In this document: piece by piece, positions 44,998-54,787 of the stretch
Layout: each line of letters starts with the position of its first letter
Position numbering within the stretch: position 1 is the first letter of the stretch
DNA from: Clostridium sp.
GTDB taxonomy: Bacteria > Bacillota > Clostridia > Clostridiales > Clostridiaceae
NCBI GenBank assembly: GCA_029257045.1
Contig: JARIDB010000176.1
Span: 1 to 54,787, forward strand
Reading direction: 5' to 3'
Length of the DNA stretch: 54,787 nt
Position numbers and translations under genes: made by a program
The notes under the pieces: generated by a model
Seen by the model: only the letters and a program-made list of their open reading frames with translations
The model's database searches: none
What the model was told of the DNA's origin: nothing

Positions 44998-47320
44998 TTG
45001 TATCAACTCCAATTATAGCTTTATTTATTACTTCACTTACATGATCTACAGGAATAATAGTTAATTTATTTTTAACTGAAGAAGGTATTTCCTTTAAATC
45101 TCTTTCATTCTCTTTTGGTATTATTATTGTATCTATTCCAGCTCTAAAAGCAGCAATAGACTTCTCCTTTAATCCACCAATAGCTAAAACCCTTCCTGTT
45201 AATGTAACTTCTCCTGTCATAGCTACATTGCTTCTAACCTTTTTATTAGTTAATGATGATACAATAGAAGTTATAATTGTAACTCCAGCTGAAGGGCCAT
45301 CTTTTTTTATTGCTCCTTCTGGGAAATGTATATGGACATCTGTATTTTTATAAAAATCTTCTTTTATTCCATATTGTTTTGAATTTGCTCTTACATAACC
45401 AACTGCTATTTTAGCAGATTCTTGCATTACATCTCCTAATTGCCCTGTTAAAGTAAGCTTACCTGTACCTTTCATGATAACAGACTCCACTGGTAGTGTA
45501 TCTCCACCAGCTGCAGTCCAAGCCATACCTTTTACAACTCCAACTCTATCTTCTTTATCTTTTACATCGAAAGTAATTATTTTACTTCCTAAATATTTTT
45601 CCAATCTACCTGAATTAATATTAATAGACTTTTTATCACCTTTAATTATTTCAGTTATAGATTTTCTAACTAATTTTCCTATTGCTCTTTCTAAACTTCT
45701 AACTCCTGCTTCTCTTGTATAATAATTTATTATATCCTTAATAGCTCCATCAGATATTTTAAATTCCTCACTTGATAGCTTGTGTTCTTTAAGAACTTTT
45801 GGAATTAAATGATTTTTAGCAATATGGAACTTTTCTTCATAAGTATAACCTGATACTTCTATTATTTCCATTCTATCTAATAAAGGTACTGGAATAGTAT
45901 CTAAAGTATTAGCAGTTGTTATAAATAATGTTTTTGATAAATCTAAATCTAATTCTAAATAATGATCTCTAAAGGCGTTATTTTGCTCACTATCTAAAAC
46001 TTCAAGTAAAGCATCTGAAACACTGCCTCTTGTATCTACTCCTAGTTTATCAATTTCATCTAATAAAAGTAATGGATTATTAACTTTAGCTTCCTTTAAT
46101 ACATACGCCAATCTACCTGGAATTGCTCCAACATAAGTTTTTCTATGTCCTCTAATTTCCGCTTCATCTCTCACTCCACCTAAAGACATCCTTGCAAACT
46201 TTCTATTTGTTGCCTTTGCAATTGATTTTGCTATAGATGTCTTACCTACTCCAGGAGGTCCAACTAGACATAATATAGGTCCCTTCAATGTATTTGTATG
46301 CTTCTTTACAGCTAGATACTCTATTATTCTTTCTTTAACCTTCTCAAGTCCATAATGTTCACTATCTAAGATTTCTTCTGCTTCCTTAACATTAAAATTG
46401 TCCTTACTTGATTTACTCCAAGGAATATCTAGTATCCAATCAAGGTAACTTCTTATAACATTTCCTTCGGAGCTTGTTCCATCTTGATACCTTAATCTAT
46501 TAAGTTCGATCTCAGCTTTTTCTTTAACTACCTTAGGTAGCTTACTCTTACTTATTCTAGCTTCATATTTTTCTATTTCTTCTTGTTCGTTATATCCGTT
46601 TCCTATTTCTTCTTGAAGAACTCTAATCTGTTCTCTTATATAATATTCCATTTGAGACTTATCTAAATTATCTTTTATTTTTTTATCTACCTTTTTTTCT
46701 ACCCCTATTAATTGTATTTCATTTTCTAACATAATTAATAGTTTTTCAACACGTTTTAAACAATCTAATTCTTCAATAAGTTCTTGTTTTTTCTCCTCAT
46801 CAAATATAACATAAGCTGCTATAACATCAATTAATTCACTATAACTTTTAATAGTTTTAAATACTGATGCTATATTATTTTTATTATTTCCAGAAACCTT
46901 CAAATATTTATTAAAGCTTTTTTTTAACATTTTTATGTAAGCTTCTATATTTTCAAATTCATCATTTAAAGGTTCTTCTATTTTTCTGATATTAACTTCC
47001 ATAAAACCTTTGTTATTATTTAAAGACTTTATTTCACCTCTACTAATACCTTCAACCAAAACCCTAATTACATCATTTGGTAACTTTATAATTTGTTTTA
47101 CTCTACATATAACTCCAATTTTATTAATATCATCAAATTCAGGTTCTTCCAAATTAAAATCCTTTTGAGTTGATAAAAATATATCCTTTTGACTTTCTAT
47201 TGTCTCCTCTATAGCTGCCTTAGACTTGTCTCTTCCTATATCAAAATGTATTATCATTTTAGGAAATAAACTTATTCCTCTTAAAGGAATCAACGGCAGA
47301 GTTATTAAATTCTCACTCAT
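44984..47320 (-). CDS. lonA: ATP-dependent protease Lon (LonA)
   Basis: A 778-residue Lon with an N-terminal substrate-binding domain ([15 protein letters not shown]), an AAA+ module ([19 protein letters not shown]) and a serine-lysine protease domain ([10 protein letters not shown] with the catalytic Ser; [12 protein letters not shown] with the catalytic Lys). The frame extends to 47386. The ATG at 47320 has AGAGGATGG upstream and gives the usual Lon length and N-terminus. It degrades damaged and regulatory proteins. Promoter at 47446-47473. Confidence 0.97.
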   Translation of the reverse strand: MSENLITLPLIPLRGISLFPKMIIHFDIGRDKSKAAIEETIESQKDIFLSTQKDFNLEEPEFDDINKIGVICRVKQIIKLPNDVIRVLVEGISRGEIKSLNNNKGFMEVNIRKIEEPLNDEFENIEAYIKMLKKSFNKYLKVSGNNKNNIASVFKTIKSYSELIDVIAAYVIFDEEKKQELIEELDCLKRVEKLLIMLENEIQLIGVEKKVDKKIKDNLDKSQMEYYIREQIRVLQEEIGNGYNEQEEIEKYEARISKSKLPKVVKEKAEIELNRLRYQDGTSSEGNVIRSYLDWILDIPWSKSSKDNFNVKEAEEILDSEHYGLEKVKERIIEYLAVKKHTNTLKGPILCLVGPPGVGKTSIAKSIAKATNRKFARMSLGGVRDEAEIRGHRKTYVGAIPGRLAYVLKEAKVNNPLLLLDEIDKLGVDTRGSVSDALLEVLDSEQNNAFRDHYLELDLDLSKTLFITTANTLDTIPVPLLDRMEIIEVSGYTYEEKFHIAKNHLIPKVLKEHKLSSEEFKISDGAIKDIINYYTREAGVRSLERAIGKLVRKSITEIIKGDKKSININSGRLEKYLGSKIITFDVKDKEDRVGVVKGMAWTAAGGDTLPVESVIMKGTGKLTLTGQLGDVMQESAKIAVGYVRANSKQYGIKEDFYKNTDVHIHFPEGAIKKDGPSAGVTIITSIVSSLTNKKVRSNVAMTGEVTLTGRVLAIGGLKEKSIAAFRAGIDTIIIPKENERDLKEIPSSVKNKLTIIPVDHVSEVINKAIIGVDTIVQN

Positions 47321-47418
47321 TTGTTCCATCCTCTCTACGCTAACATATAACCTATATAGTATACACATAAATATTAAACTTTTCAATCTATTTAAACTTC
47401 TATTATAAGGCTACATTA

Positions 47419-47473
47419 AGTAAATGTAAGTTTTCATTTACTAATATTATAATATATACTTGATTTTTATCAA
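47419..47473 (-). promoter_or_regulatory. lonA promoter and leader hairpin
   Basis: On the minus strand TTGATA (47473-47468) and TATAAT (47451-47446) are 16 bp apart. Directly downstream AGTAAATG and CATTTACT form an 8-bp hairpin in the leader (47419-47442). No CIRCE or CtsR box is evident. Confidence 0.65.
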
Positions 47474-47626
47474 TGGTCATAAATGTTAATTATAAATTTA
47501 TAATAATTAATATATCTAAAGAGGATATTATAAAATAATATTTTAAATTTAAGCATCACTTAGTTTTAAAAAAATAATTTAAATATTAATTTTACATTTT
47601 AAATTTTATATTCTCCACTCATAATT

Positions 47627-47662
47627 GAAGTGTCACACAACATAAGTTGTGTGACATACTTC
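47627..47662 (-). terminator. Hairpin after lonB
   Basis: GTCACACAAC and GTTGTGTGAC with loop ATAA, extended by GAAGT/ACTTC, form a long stem starting 2 bp after the lonB stop. No strong T-run follows on the minus strand, so it may protect the mRNA end as much as terminate. Confidence 0.7.
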
Positions 47663-47663
47663 T

Positions 47664-49331
47664 TTATTCACCTTTTGCAGATAAAACATCTAAATTATTA
47701 TTTTTTATTTTATCATAATTTATACCTTCTACTATAGAATTCCTAATTACTTCTTCTAAGTAATTAACTGGAATTACTTCTATCCCTTTTATCGTTTTAA
47801 AACTTTCCACCCAATTTTCATAAGGTATTATAACCTTTTTTGCTCCAGCCTTTTTAGCAGCTAAAATTTTGGCATTAGCTCCTCCAATGGCCTTAACCTC
47901 TCCTAAAAGACTTATTTCTCCTGTCATAGCTACCTTATTACTTATTTTAACATTATTTATGGCACTATATATAGCTGTAGCTATTGATATTCCTGCCGAA
48001 GGTCCGTCTACCGGCATTCCTCCAGGAATATTTATGTGTATATCATAATTTTCGCATTCTAACTCAAATATATTATTCAATACAGTTAACACATTTTGAA
48101 CTGAGGAATAAGCCGTACTTTTTCTTTTCATCTTTTTGTTGCTAGTACTAATCTCCTCTTCCTCTACTATTCCTGATATTTTCAAATTTCCTAATCTACT
48201 ATATATCCTTTTTGCCGTAGCTTCTATTTCCATTAAAATGCCTATATTAGCACCATATACTGCAAGCCCATTAACTATACCTACTTTAGATTCCTTTTTT
48301 ATCTTTTTATCAGGCACTTGAGTATAGTTACCATTTTCTATAACCCATCTTACATCTTCTATGTTTATAATCTTTCTATCTTCATTTATTGTAATTCCTG
48401 ATGATAGTTGAATTAAATTTACAACTTCTCTTCCATTTGTGCAGTATTTTGCAATTAAATTTAAAGATTCTTCTTCTATTTCTAAATTCACCTTTTTTAC
48501 AGCATTTGCTCCTATTAATTTTATTTCATCTGGTTGAAGTGATCTAAAGAATATTTCAACACATCTCGACCTTATAGCTGGAACTATTTCTTCTGGGTTT
48601 CTTGTTGTAGCTCCAATAAGTCTAAAATCTGCCGGTAATCCATTATCAAATATTTCCTTTATATAATCTGGCATATTGGGATTTTCAGAGCTATAGTATG
48701 AACTATCTAAAAATACCTTTCTGTCCTCTAATACCTTTAGAAGTTTATTTAGTTGTATTGTATGTAACTCTCCTATTTCGTCCATAAACAATATGCCACC
48801 ATGAGCTTTAGTAACAGCGCCTGGTTTTGGTTGTGGTATTCCCGCAATACCAAGAGAACCTGCCCCTTGATAAATAGGATCATGAACAGAACCTATTAGA
48901 GGGTCTGCAATTCCTCTCTCATCAAATCTTATAGTTGTTGCATCTATTTCCACAAATTTAGCTTCTTTTAAAAATGGTGATTTACCTTGTTTCTTAGCTT
49001 CTTCTAATACTAATCTTGCTGCCGCAGTTTTTCCTACTCCTGGAGGTCCATATATAATTACATGTTGTGGATTAGGTCCGCATATAGCAGCCTGTAAAGC
49101 CTTTATTCCATCCTCCTGACCTATTATTTCATTAAAATCTGTAGGTCTACTTTTTTCTGTTAAAGGTTCCGTTAATTTTATGCTTCTCATGTGATTTAAC
49201 TTATTCATTTCTTTTGCATTTTCTTTTTGAATAACTACTTTGTTACTTCTGTTTCTAGTATTATTATTCATCATATAATAAATAAAAACTACCATTGTTG
49301 TTATTTGTAAAAATATTATTAACTCTGTCAT
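47664..49331 (-). CDS. lonB: Membrane-anchored protease LonB
   Basis: A 555-residue LonB. An N-terminal membrane helix (LIIFLQITTMVVFIYYMM) is followed by an AAA+ module ([23 protein letters not shown]) and a Lon protease domain (VDGPSAGIS; VKAIGGANAKI). Bacillus LonB is forespore linked. The ATG at 49331 is supported by the N-terminal alignment, but its GGGAGG lies about 30 nt upstream across a hairpin, an unusual initiation region. Neighbours are clpX upstream and lonA downstream. Confidence 0.93.
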   Translation of the reverse strand: MTELIIFLQITTMVVFIYYMMNNNTRNRSNKVVIQKENAKEMNKLNHMRSIKLTEPLTEKSRPTDFNEIIGQEDGIKALQAAICGPNPQHVIIYGPPGVGKTAAARLVLEEAKKQGKSPFLKEAKFVEIDATTIRFDERGIADPLIGSVHDPIYQGAGSLGIAGIPQPKPGAVTKAHGGILFMDEIGELHTIQLNKLLKVLEDRKVFLDSSYYSSENPNMPDYIKEIFDNGLPADFRLIGATTRNPEEIVPAIRSRCVEIFFRSLQPDEIKLIGANAVKKVNLEIEEESLNLIAKYCTNGREVVNLIQLSSGITINEDRKIINIEDVRWVIENGNYTQVPDKKIKKESKVGIVNGLAVYGANIGILMEIEATAKRIYSRLGNLKISGIVEEEEISTSNKKMKRKSTAYSSVQNVLTVLNNIFELECENYDIHINIPGGMPVDGPSAGISIATAIYSAINNVKISNKVAMTGEISLLGEVKAIGGANAKILAAKKAGAKKVIIPYENWVESFKTIKGIEVIPVNYLEEVIRNSIVEGINYDKIKNNNLDVLSAKGE

Positions 49332-49340
49332 ACTGTATTT

Positions 49341-49367
49341 GCATAAATCTTAATTTATGCTCCTCCC
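49341..49367 (-). promoter_or_regulatory. Hairpin between ribosome binding site and start of lonB
   Basis: GGGAGG (49367-49362) is followed after one base by GCATAAAT-TAAG-ATTTATGC, a perfect 8-bp hairpin, then nine bases and the lonB ATG. If the hairpin folds, the effective spacing becomes about 10 nt. Confidence 0.6.
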
Positions 49368-49590
49368 TTCTATTTACCTTTTATCCTATGACTTGACACT
49401 GCATTTTCTTACCTTTTACATTGGCTAATAAAACTAAAACTTTATATTAATTTAAATTTTACTTTATCCTATCAATATTATTAACTTAAACAAATATTAA
49501 TATTCTATAAATTAAGGATACTCTGCCAATATTTTTCTACAAATTCCAGTTCTATGGTTAATTAAAATTTATTATAATTTTATACAAAAT

Positions 49591-49631
49591 AAAAAAGGTA
49601 CTATAACACAATTTAGTGTAATAGTACCTTT
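49591..49631 (-). terminator. Terminator of clpX
   Basis: AAAGGTACTAT and ATAGTACCTTT flank an inner CAC/GTG pairing. A T-run follows on the minus strand. The 49368-49590 stretch contains the lonB leader and no gene. Confidence 0.88.
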
Positions 49632-49635
49632 AATT

Positions 49636-50931
49636 TTATGCTGTTTCTATATCTTTTCTCTTTTTTACTTTTTTAGATTTTAATTGAGGTCTTACTTCCC
49701 CTTCTTGAATTCTTATAATTTCAGGAGATTTCTTTTCTTTAACTGATTCTTCACTGATTATTACCTTTGATATAGTTTCATCAGAAGGAATATCAAACAT
49801 AACTTCAGTCATCATTTCCTCAACTATAGATCTTAACCCTCTAGCGCCAGTTTTTCTTGAAATAGCCTCTTCTGCTATTGCCTTTAAGGACTCATCAGTA
49901 AATTCTAATTCAACGTTATCTATTTCAAATAACTTCTTATACTGCTTAGCTAAAGCATTTTTAGGCATTGTTAGTATATTTACTAAAGCATCTTCATCTA
50001 GAGTTTCTAATGTTACCACTACTGGTAATCTACCTACAAATTCTGGAATAAGACCAAATTTCAATAAATCACCTGGCATAATGTCTTTTAGTAACTTACC
50101 TACATCTTTTGTTTCTTTAGAAGCTATAGTAGCTCCAAATCCTATTGAACTTTTTTGTGTTCTTTTTTCTATTATTTTATCTACGCCATCAAATGCTCCA
50201 CCACAAATAAATAATATATTTGCTGTATTTAATTGAAGGAATTCTTGATGTGGATGTTTTCTTCCACCTTGTGGGGGTACTGAAGCTGTAGTTCCTTCTA
50301 ATATTTTTAGTAAGGCTTGTTGTACACCTTCTCCTGAAACATCTCTCGTAATAGATGGATTTTCTGATTTTCTAGCTATCTTATCTATTTCATCTATATA
50401 TATTATTCCTTTTTCAGCTCTTTCTATATCATAATCAGCATTTTGGATTAATTTTAATAGAATATTTTCTACGTCTTCACCCACGTACCCAGCTTCTGTT
50501 AATGTAGTTGCATCTGCTATTGCAAATGGAACATTTAAAAACTTAGCTAAAGTTTGAGCTAATAAAGTCTTTCCTGAACCTGTTGGTCCTAATAAAAGTA
50601 TATTACTCTTTTGTAGTTCTATTTCATCATCAGTTACATTAGAACTTATTCTTTTGTAGTGATTATAAACCGCTACAGATAAAGATTTTTTAGCAATCTC
50701 TTGCCCTATAACATATTGGTCTAAATAACCTTTTATTTCTTTTGGTTTTGGTACAGATGTTGAATCTAATTCTATATGTTCTTCAAATTCATCTGATATA
50801 ATTTCTGAACATAAATCAATACATTCATCACATATATAAACTCCTGGCCCTGCTATTAATCTTTTTACTTGTTCTTGGTTTTTACCACAAAAAGAACATT
50901 TCAATTGTTTTTTTTCTTCAAATTTAGCCAT
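49636..50931 (-). CDS. clpX: ATP-dependent Clp protease unfoldase ClpX
   Basis: A 431-residue AAA+ unfoldase. Residues 10-40 form the zinc-binding dimer domain ([16 protein letters not shown]). The Walker A is GPTGSGKT, the Walker B is [10 protein letters not shown], the pore loop follows AGYVGEDV, and the sensor motif is KTGARGLRS. It feeds ClpP (encoded 34 bp upstream in the same direction) with unfolded proteins. GAGGTGA precedes the ATG. Confidence 0.97.
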   Translation of the reverse strand: MAKFEEKKQLKCSFCGKNQEQVKRLIAGPGVYICDECIDLCSEIISDEFEEHIELDSTSVPKPKEIKGYLDQYVIGQEIAKKSLSVAVYNHYKRISSNVTDDEIELQKSNILLLGPTGSGKTLLAQTLAKFLNVPFAIADATTLTEAGYVGEDVENILLKLIQNADYDIERAEKGIIYIDEIDKIARKSENPSITRDVSGEGVQQALLKILEGTTASVPPQGGRKHPHQEFLQLNTANILFICGGAFDGVDKIIEKRTQKSSIGFGATIASKETKDVGKLLKDIMPGDLLKFGLIPEFVGRLPVVVTLETLDEDALVNILTMPKNALAKQYKKLFEIDNVELEFTDESLKAIAEEAISRKTGARGLRSIVEEMMTEVMFDIPSDETISKVIISEESVKEKKSPEIIRIQEGEVRPQLKSKKVKKRKDIETA

Positions 50932-50965
50932 AAAATCACCTCGCTTAAGTTAATTAAAAATATTC

Positions 50966-51556
50966 TTATCTAGTTTCATTTTTTGAAATTACTTTATCTA
51001 CTAAACCATAATTCATAGCTTCTTCTGCAGACATAAAATAATCTCTTTCAACATCAGCCTTTAACTTTTCTAAAGGTTGATTAGTGTTTTTACTTAATAT
51101 TTGATTTAGAGTTTCTTTTGTCTTTAATATTCTTTTAGCGTGAATATCAATATCTGTTGCCTGACCTTTAAATCCACCTAATGGTTGGTGAATCATTATT
51201 TCACTATTTGGAAGCGAAAATCTTTTTCCTTTTGCACCACAAGATAATAAGAAAGCTCCCATTGAAGCTGCCATACCTATACAAATTGTAGATACATCTG
51301 GTTTAATATATTCCATAGTGTCATAAATTGCCATTCCAGCTGTTACTGAACCTCCTGGGCTATTTATATAAATATAAATATCCTTATCTGGATCTTCACT
51401 TTCTAAGAATAATAATTGAGCAACAATAAGGTTTGATAAATTATCATCTACTTCTCCACTTAACATAATTATTCTATCTTTAAGTAGTCTTGAAAAGATA
51501 TCATAAGATCTTTCCCCTCTAGCTGTTTGTTCTACTACCATTGGAACTAAACTCAT
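50966..51556 (-). CDS. clpP: ATP-dependent Clp protease proteolytic subunit ClpP
   Basis: A 196-residue serine protease with the catalytic triad Ser98 (GMAASMGAF), His123 (MIHQPLGG) and a C-terminal Asp in the [11 protein letters not shown] region. INSPGGSV is the oxyanion part. The ATG at 51556 has GGAGGG upstream. Next to it, in the leader, is a perfect 13-bp palindrome (51571-51599). Confidence 0.97.
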   Translation of the reverse strand: MSLVPMVVEQTARGERSYDIFSRLLKDRIIMLSGEVDDNLSNLIVAQLLFLESEDPDKDIYIYINSPGGSVTAGMAIYDTMEYIKPDVSTICIGMAASMGAFLLSCGAKGKRFSLPNSEIMIHQPLGGFKGQATDIDIHAKRILKTKETLNQILSKNTNQPLEKLKADVERDYFMSAEEAMNYGLVDKVISKNETR

Positions 51557-51570
51557 TTTATTCCCTCCTC

Positions 51571-51599
51571 ATATTATTAAATACCCTATTTAATAATAT
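51571..51599. promoter_or_regulatory. Perfect 13-bp palindrome in the clpP leader
   Basis: ATATTATTAAATA and TATTTAATAATAT are exact inverted repeats separated by CCC. The palindrome lies right against the clpP ribosome binding site. It could be an operator or a leader hairpin that affects translation. Confidence 0.6.
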
Positions 51600-51669
51600 A
51601 TCCATATTATTAAAAAGTAATTATATTAAATTATATAAAATTAAATATATTTTGTTAATCCTTATTTGA

Positions 51670-51702
51670 AATAATTGCCAGAATACTATTCTGGCAATTA
51701 TT
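51670..51702 (-). terminator. Terminator of tig
   Basis: AATAATTGCCAGAATA and TATTCTGGCAATTATT form a 16-bp perfect stem with a one-base centre, 24 bp beyond the tig stop. It has a short T-rich tail on the minus strand. Confidence 0.82.
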
Positions 51703-51725
51703 TTCAATATTTATTTTTTAAATTA

Positions 51726-53009
51726 TTATTTATTCTTTTCAACTAATAATTCTAAAGTTTTCATAACTTTAATATCTGATACTAAAGCTGCTTTTTGATT
51801 ATTTATTAATAAATCTATCATTTTTTCATCTTCTGCTGCTGAATACATCGCTGCAACTTCTTTTGCTTTTGCTTTTATTTCTTCATCAGAAACTTCTATG
51901 TCTTCTACTTTTTGAATGGCTTGTAATACTAAGTCTGTCTTAACTTTCGTTTCTGCATTAACTTTCATATACTCTTTTGTTTTAGCTTCATCAGTTCCAG
52001 TAAATTGGAAATACTGTTCTAAAGTTAATCCTTGATATTGAAGTCTTTGTTCTAAATCTTTTAATAAAGCTTCAAGTTCTTTTTCTACCATAACTTCTGG
52101 TACTTCAACAGTTGCATTTTCTACAACGGCTTTAACTACAGCATCTTCGAATTCTCTTTCTTCTCTAGCTTTATTGTTCTTTTCTAATTTAGCTTTAACA
52201 TCAGCTTTTAATTCTTCTAATGTTTCAAATTCTGAAGCTTCGCTTGCGAATTCATCATCTAATTGTGGTAATTCTTTGACTTTAACTTCTTTTATTAAAA
52301 CATTAAATTTTGCTTTTTGATTATTTAATTCTTCTTTGCCATAGTTTTCTGGGAAAGTAACATTTACTTCAACTTTATCCCCAGCTTTTTTACCAATTAA
52401 TTGGTCTTCAAAAGTGTCTATGAAACTTCCTGATCCTATTTCTAATGAATAATCTTTACCTTCTCCGCCTTCAAAAGCAACATCATCTACAAATCCTTCA
52501 AAATCGATAACTGCTAAATCACCTTTAACAATTTCTCCATCTTCTTTTACTTCTACTCTTGCATTTTTTTGTTGCATATCTTTTAATTGAGTTGAAATAG
52601 CTTCTTCAGTAACTTCATATATAGGTTTTTCTACTTTTAGTCCTTTATATTCACCTAATTCAACTTCTGGATAAACAGTCACCTTAGCAGTATATACGAA
52701 ATCTTTTCCTTCTTCTGCTGTAACTATATCTACTTCTGGATAATCAACTGGTTCTATATTATTTTCATTTAATGCATTTGCATAAGATCCGTCTATTGCA
52801 AAGTTAATTGCATCTTCTAGTAAAACTCCTATTCCATAATACTTTTTAACTATATTCATTGGAACTTTACCTTTTCTAAAACCAGGTACATTAAAACTCT
52901 TTACATTTTTGTTGTAAGCTTTCTTAATAGCTCCGTCAAACTCTTTAGCATCAACCTTAATTTCTAATTTAATAAGGTTTTTCTCTATCTTTTCCATTTT
53001 AGCTTCCAT
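51726..53009 (-). CDS. tig: Trigger factor (ribosome-associated chaperone, prolyl isomerase)
   Basis: A 427-residue chaperone with an N-terminal ribosome-binding domain ([10 protein letters not shown], the ribosome-docking signature), an FKBP-type prolyl isomerase middle domain ([20 protein letters not shown]) and a helical C-terminal domain. The frame extends to ATG 53036. GGAGG is 9 nt from the ATG at 53009, which gives the family N-terminus. It heads the tig-clpP-clpX-lonB-lonA-engB cluster with its own promoter and terminator. Confidence 0.97.
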   Translation of the reverse strand: MEAKMEKIEKNLIKLEIKVDAKEFDGAIKKAYNKNVKSFNVPGFRKGKVPMNIVKKYYGIGVLLEDAINFAIDGSYANALNENNIEPVDYPEVDIVTAEEGKDFVYTAKVTVYPEVELGEYKGLKVEKPIYEVTEEAISTQLKDMQQKNARVEVKEDGEIVKGDLAVIDFEGFVDDVAFEGGEGKDYSLEIGSGSFIDTFEDQLIGKKAGDKVEVNVTFPENYGKEELNNQKAKFNVLIKEVKVKELPQLDDEFASEASEFETLEELKADVKAKLEKNNKAREEREFEDAVVKAVVENATVEVPEVMVEKELEALLKDLEQRLQYQGLTLEQYFQFTGTDEAKTKEYMKVNAETKVKTDLVLQAIQKVEDIEVSDEEIKAKAKEVAAMYSAAEDEKMIDLLINNQKAALVSDIKVMKTLELLVEKNK

Positions 53010-53062
53010 TGTATTCTTCCTCCTAAAATAGTACATACTATCGTAATTAATATAACTATGCT

Positions 53063-53092
53063 ATTATACCATATATTATTAAATATTTTCAA
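53063..53092 (-). promoter_or_regulatory. Promoter of tig
   Basis: TTGAAA (53092-53087) and TATAAT (53068-53063) are 18 bp apart with a TGG before the -10 (extended -10 form), on the minus strand. Confidence 0.78.
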
Positions 53093-53113
53093 ATATTTGT
53101 TTGAGATTAAATT

Positions 53114-53905
53114 TTAATTAAATATTTCTCCATTTTCATTGATATATTTAGCATTTCCATCTATTGTAACTTCTAATCCATTTTCTTTTATTGTATTTAA
53201 TTTAATTTCTTTCCCTTTTGAAGACCATATTGTCTTGTGACTATTGTCACTTAAATTTAAAATCCATATATATTGGTTTAAGTCGTATCCAAAATATGGC
53301 ACATTACTTATATAAGCAATAGTTGTATCATTGATAAACTTAGCACTACCGTTCCATATATAATCTTTATACGTGGTTAGTACATTTTCCTTTATGAAGG
53401 CTTCTCCTGTAGGGGCTACATATTTATCTTTATGAACTACTGACTCCTTTTTATCGGTACTAAATATTTTCATATTTTGTTTTTCGTCAATAGTTAAAAT
53501 AATATTTTTACTTGGATTTATATCATAATAAATATTACTTTGATTTTCTTTTACTTCCTTAAATATATCCTTGCCTTCTAATTGTTCATATTCAACTTTG
53601 ATAATTGAGTTATCATCTATCTTTAACTCCATAATCTTCATTTCTTTTTCAGGTTCTTTCTCTGGTATAACAATATCTATTTCTTCATTTAATTCTTCTT
53701 GAGTTGTATTATTATCAGGTCTATCTGAATCTACCCAAGCTTGAACTCTATTTCTAATTGCTTCACCATTAATATTATTTGAGATTAACTTCAATAAAAG
53801 AACTCCAATTACTAATGATATGATAATGGAAATAAGAGCTATCTTCTTTCTACGTTTCCTCATTTTCTGCTCATAATCTCTGCTGAATATGCTAGGTTTA
53901 CCCAA
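53114..53905 (-). CDS. Membrane-anchored extracellular protein of unknown function
   Basis: A 263-residue protein with a basic N-terminus (RKRRKK), one membrane helix (IALISIIISLVIGVLLLKLI), a Glu-rich linker (IPEKEPEKE) and an outside domain of beta character. The domain has repeated stretches such as IWNGSAKFINDTTIAYIS that look propeller-like. The start is TTG 53905 with AGGAGG upstream; no in-frame ATG fits. I do not recognise the family. Confidence 0.72.
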   Translation of the reverse strand: MGKPSIFSRDYEQKMRKRRKKIALISIIISLVIGVLLLKLISNNINGEAIRNRVQAWVDSDRPDNNTTQEELNEEIDIVIPEKEPEKEMKIMELKIDDNSIIKVEYEQLEGKDIFKEVKENQSNIYYDINPSKNIILTIDEKQNMKIFSTDKKESVVHKDKYVAPTGEAFIKENVLTTYKDYIWNGSAKFINDTTIAYISNVPYFGYDLNQYIWILNLSDNSHKTIWSSKGKEIKLNTIKENGLEVTIDGNAKYINENGEIFN

Positions 53906-54061
53906 TCCCTACACCTCCTAATATATCTATTCAAATTACTAATCTATATAATTAATATTTTTATAATATTAAATACTTATAAGTAAAACTTTTAAAATTA
54001 AAATTTATATCTTATCTATTAAAAGCTTTTACAATTATTTATTATAAAATACATAATTTAT

Positions 54062-54232
54062 TTAACTTTTGCATCCACATTTTTTATTGCTTCCACCAGA
54101 GCTACAACATCCACCACACTTAATTAATCCAAGATCTCTTAAATCTCCAATAGATAATTGAGCTATGTTTTCTGTATAATCTTCATAGTCTCTTGTAGAT
54201 TTTAACAACTCTTCTTTTCCTACTTCCATCAT
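54062..54232 (-). CDS. Orphan Cys-rich peptide
   Basis: A 56-residue peptide: a charged helical N-terminal part (EELLKSTRDYEDYTENIAQL, LRDLGLI) followed by a sudden Cys/Gly/Ser tail (CGGCCSSGGSNKKCGCKS) with five cysteines. The frame extends to ATG 54247, but GGAGG inside it serves ATG 54232 at 8 nt. The layout recalls leader-core precursors of ribosomally made peptides, or a small metal-binding protein. No modifying enzyme or exporter is within the window. Confidence 0.65.
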   Translation of the reverse strand: MMEVGKEELLKSTRDYEDYTENIAQLSIGDLRDLGLIKCGGCCSSGGSNKKCGCKS

Positions 54233-54380
54233 TTTTATCGCCTCCATTAACTTATATTAGTATAAACATCTTATACTCTTTATATTATATATGTTTTAAT
54301 TAATAATCTACACTATTAATAATATTATAATATTTAATAATTAATAGACTTACTACATTATGTATTCATTCCCCATATTT

Positions 54381-54787
54381 TTATAAGTAATTTAAAGGAT
54401 TAACATGTTGTCCATTAATTCTAATTTCCCAATGAATATGTGGGCCTGTACTCATTCCTGTTGATCCAACTAAGGAAATAGTTTCTCCTCTTGATACCTT
54501 TTGCCCAACACTAACTAATAATGAACTATTATGTCCATATAAAGTTTGAAAACCACTTCCATGATCTATTATTACTGTATTTCCATAACCATCTATCCAT
54601 CCTGAATAAACAACTTCTCCGCTTTTTGAAGCACTTACATTAGCTCCATAAGGATCTCCAAGATCTACTCCTGTATGAAAACCAGCTGCTCCTGTAACTG
54701 GATTTGTTCTAGGTCCATAAGGATCTGTTACAACTCCATAACCTGGTCTTAAGAAGCTTTCTTGACTTGGGTCTCCAGTATAACCAC
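54381..54787 (-). CDS. M23 (LytM-type) peptidase, C-terminal part; start lies beyond the window
   Basis: An open frame from the right edge encodes at least 135 residues of an M23 zinc metallopeptidase. The zinc and active-site pattern includes FHTGVDLGDPYG (His and Asp), YGHNSSLLV and the final HIHWEIR. This is a peptidoglycan hydrolase domain, probably of a secreted cell-wall enzyme such as a sporulation or division hydrolase. The N-terminus with any signal peptide is outside. The 54248-54380 gap holds only AT-rich sequence. Confidence 0.92.
   Translation of the reverse strand, partial: GYTGDPSQESFLRPGYGVVTDPYGPRTNPVTGAAGFHTGVDLGDPYGANVSASKSGEVVYSGWIDGYGNTVIIDHGSGFQTLYGHNSSLLVSVGQKVSRGETISLVGSTGMSTGPHIHWEIRINGQHVNPLNYL

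Noticed and set aside
49353..49355. Leader peptide start inside the lonB hairpin (out of frame)
   Set aside because: The ATG is 17 nt from the ribosome binding site, the product is a short Asn-rich peptide, and the lonB frame explains the conserved N-terminus better.
54248..54380. Terminator between the M23 peptidase and the Cys-rich peptide
   Set aside because: Only AT-rich partial palindromes without a T-run were found, so no call was made.

Overview
The window is AT-rich, low-GC Firmicute DNA, most like Clostridium sensu stricto. This rests on base composition, strong GGAGG-type ribosome binding sites, frequent TTG starts, a SpoVB-type flippase, a class I cyclic-di-GMP riboswitch, an ntp-type rotary ATPase and a tig-clpP-clpX-lonB-lonA-engB cluster. 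Most genes lie on the minus strand. The exceptions are the SpoVB-like gene, pncB, a Fur-family regulator and one anchored extracellular protein. No rRNA, tRNA, CRISPR array or intact transposase was seen.

Region 1 (1-8.4 kb) is the 5' part of a giant secreted RHS/YD-repeat protein running off the left edge (at least 2,715 residues). Its leader carries a cyclic-di-GMP-I riboswitch, so this surface protein is probably controlled by c-di-GMP. Region 2 (8.4-10.3 kb) holds a short-chain dehydrogenase, a small unknown protein and a 57-residue Bfd-like [2Fe-2S] protein. Region 3 (10.3-19.1 kb) is a complete V/A-type ATPase operon in the Enterococcus hirae order ntpF-I-K-E-C-G-A-B-D. The proteolipid has the full set of sodium ligands, and the leader has an unusual pair of 18-bp direct repeats.

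Region 4 (19.1-31.7 kb) has a B12-binding radical SAM enzyme with a methyltransferase-like partner and a doubly anchored beta-propeller protein. It also has two MVF-family flippases, a DUF2085 pair, a decayed acetyltransferase, an LprI-type lipoprotein, an ECF sigma/anti-sigma pair and an RluA-type pseudouridine synthase. Region 5 (31.9-42.4 kb) has an M20 amidohydrolase, an FtsA-like ATPase with a long C-terminal extension, a UvrD-type helicase, nicotinate phosphoribosyltransferase, an EAL-HDOD protein and a PerR/Fur-like regulator. Region 6 (42.4-44 kb) has an Asn-rich protein and two Cys-rich membrane miniproteins ending in Cys-Cys, possibly sporulation related. Region 7 (44.3-53.1 kb) is the protein-quality-control cluster. 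The right edge has an anchored unknown protein, an orphan Cys-rich peptide gene and the 3' end of an M23 peptidase gene.

The least explained structure is a dispersed two-hairpin repeat of about 90 bp. It occurs three times, always between genes (24692-24781, 31808-31896, 44162-44248), each copy between its own flanking inverted repeats. The first copy sits inside a 354-bp structured element. It looks like a small non-autonomous palindromic element or a structured RNA family. Other structures without a clear function are a roughly 120-bp palindrome after ntpD, a C-rich hairpin RNA after the Asn-rich gene, and a hairpin between the ribosome binding site and start of lonB. All assignments come from reading the sequence; no database search was run.
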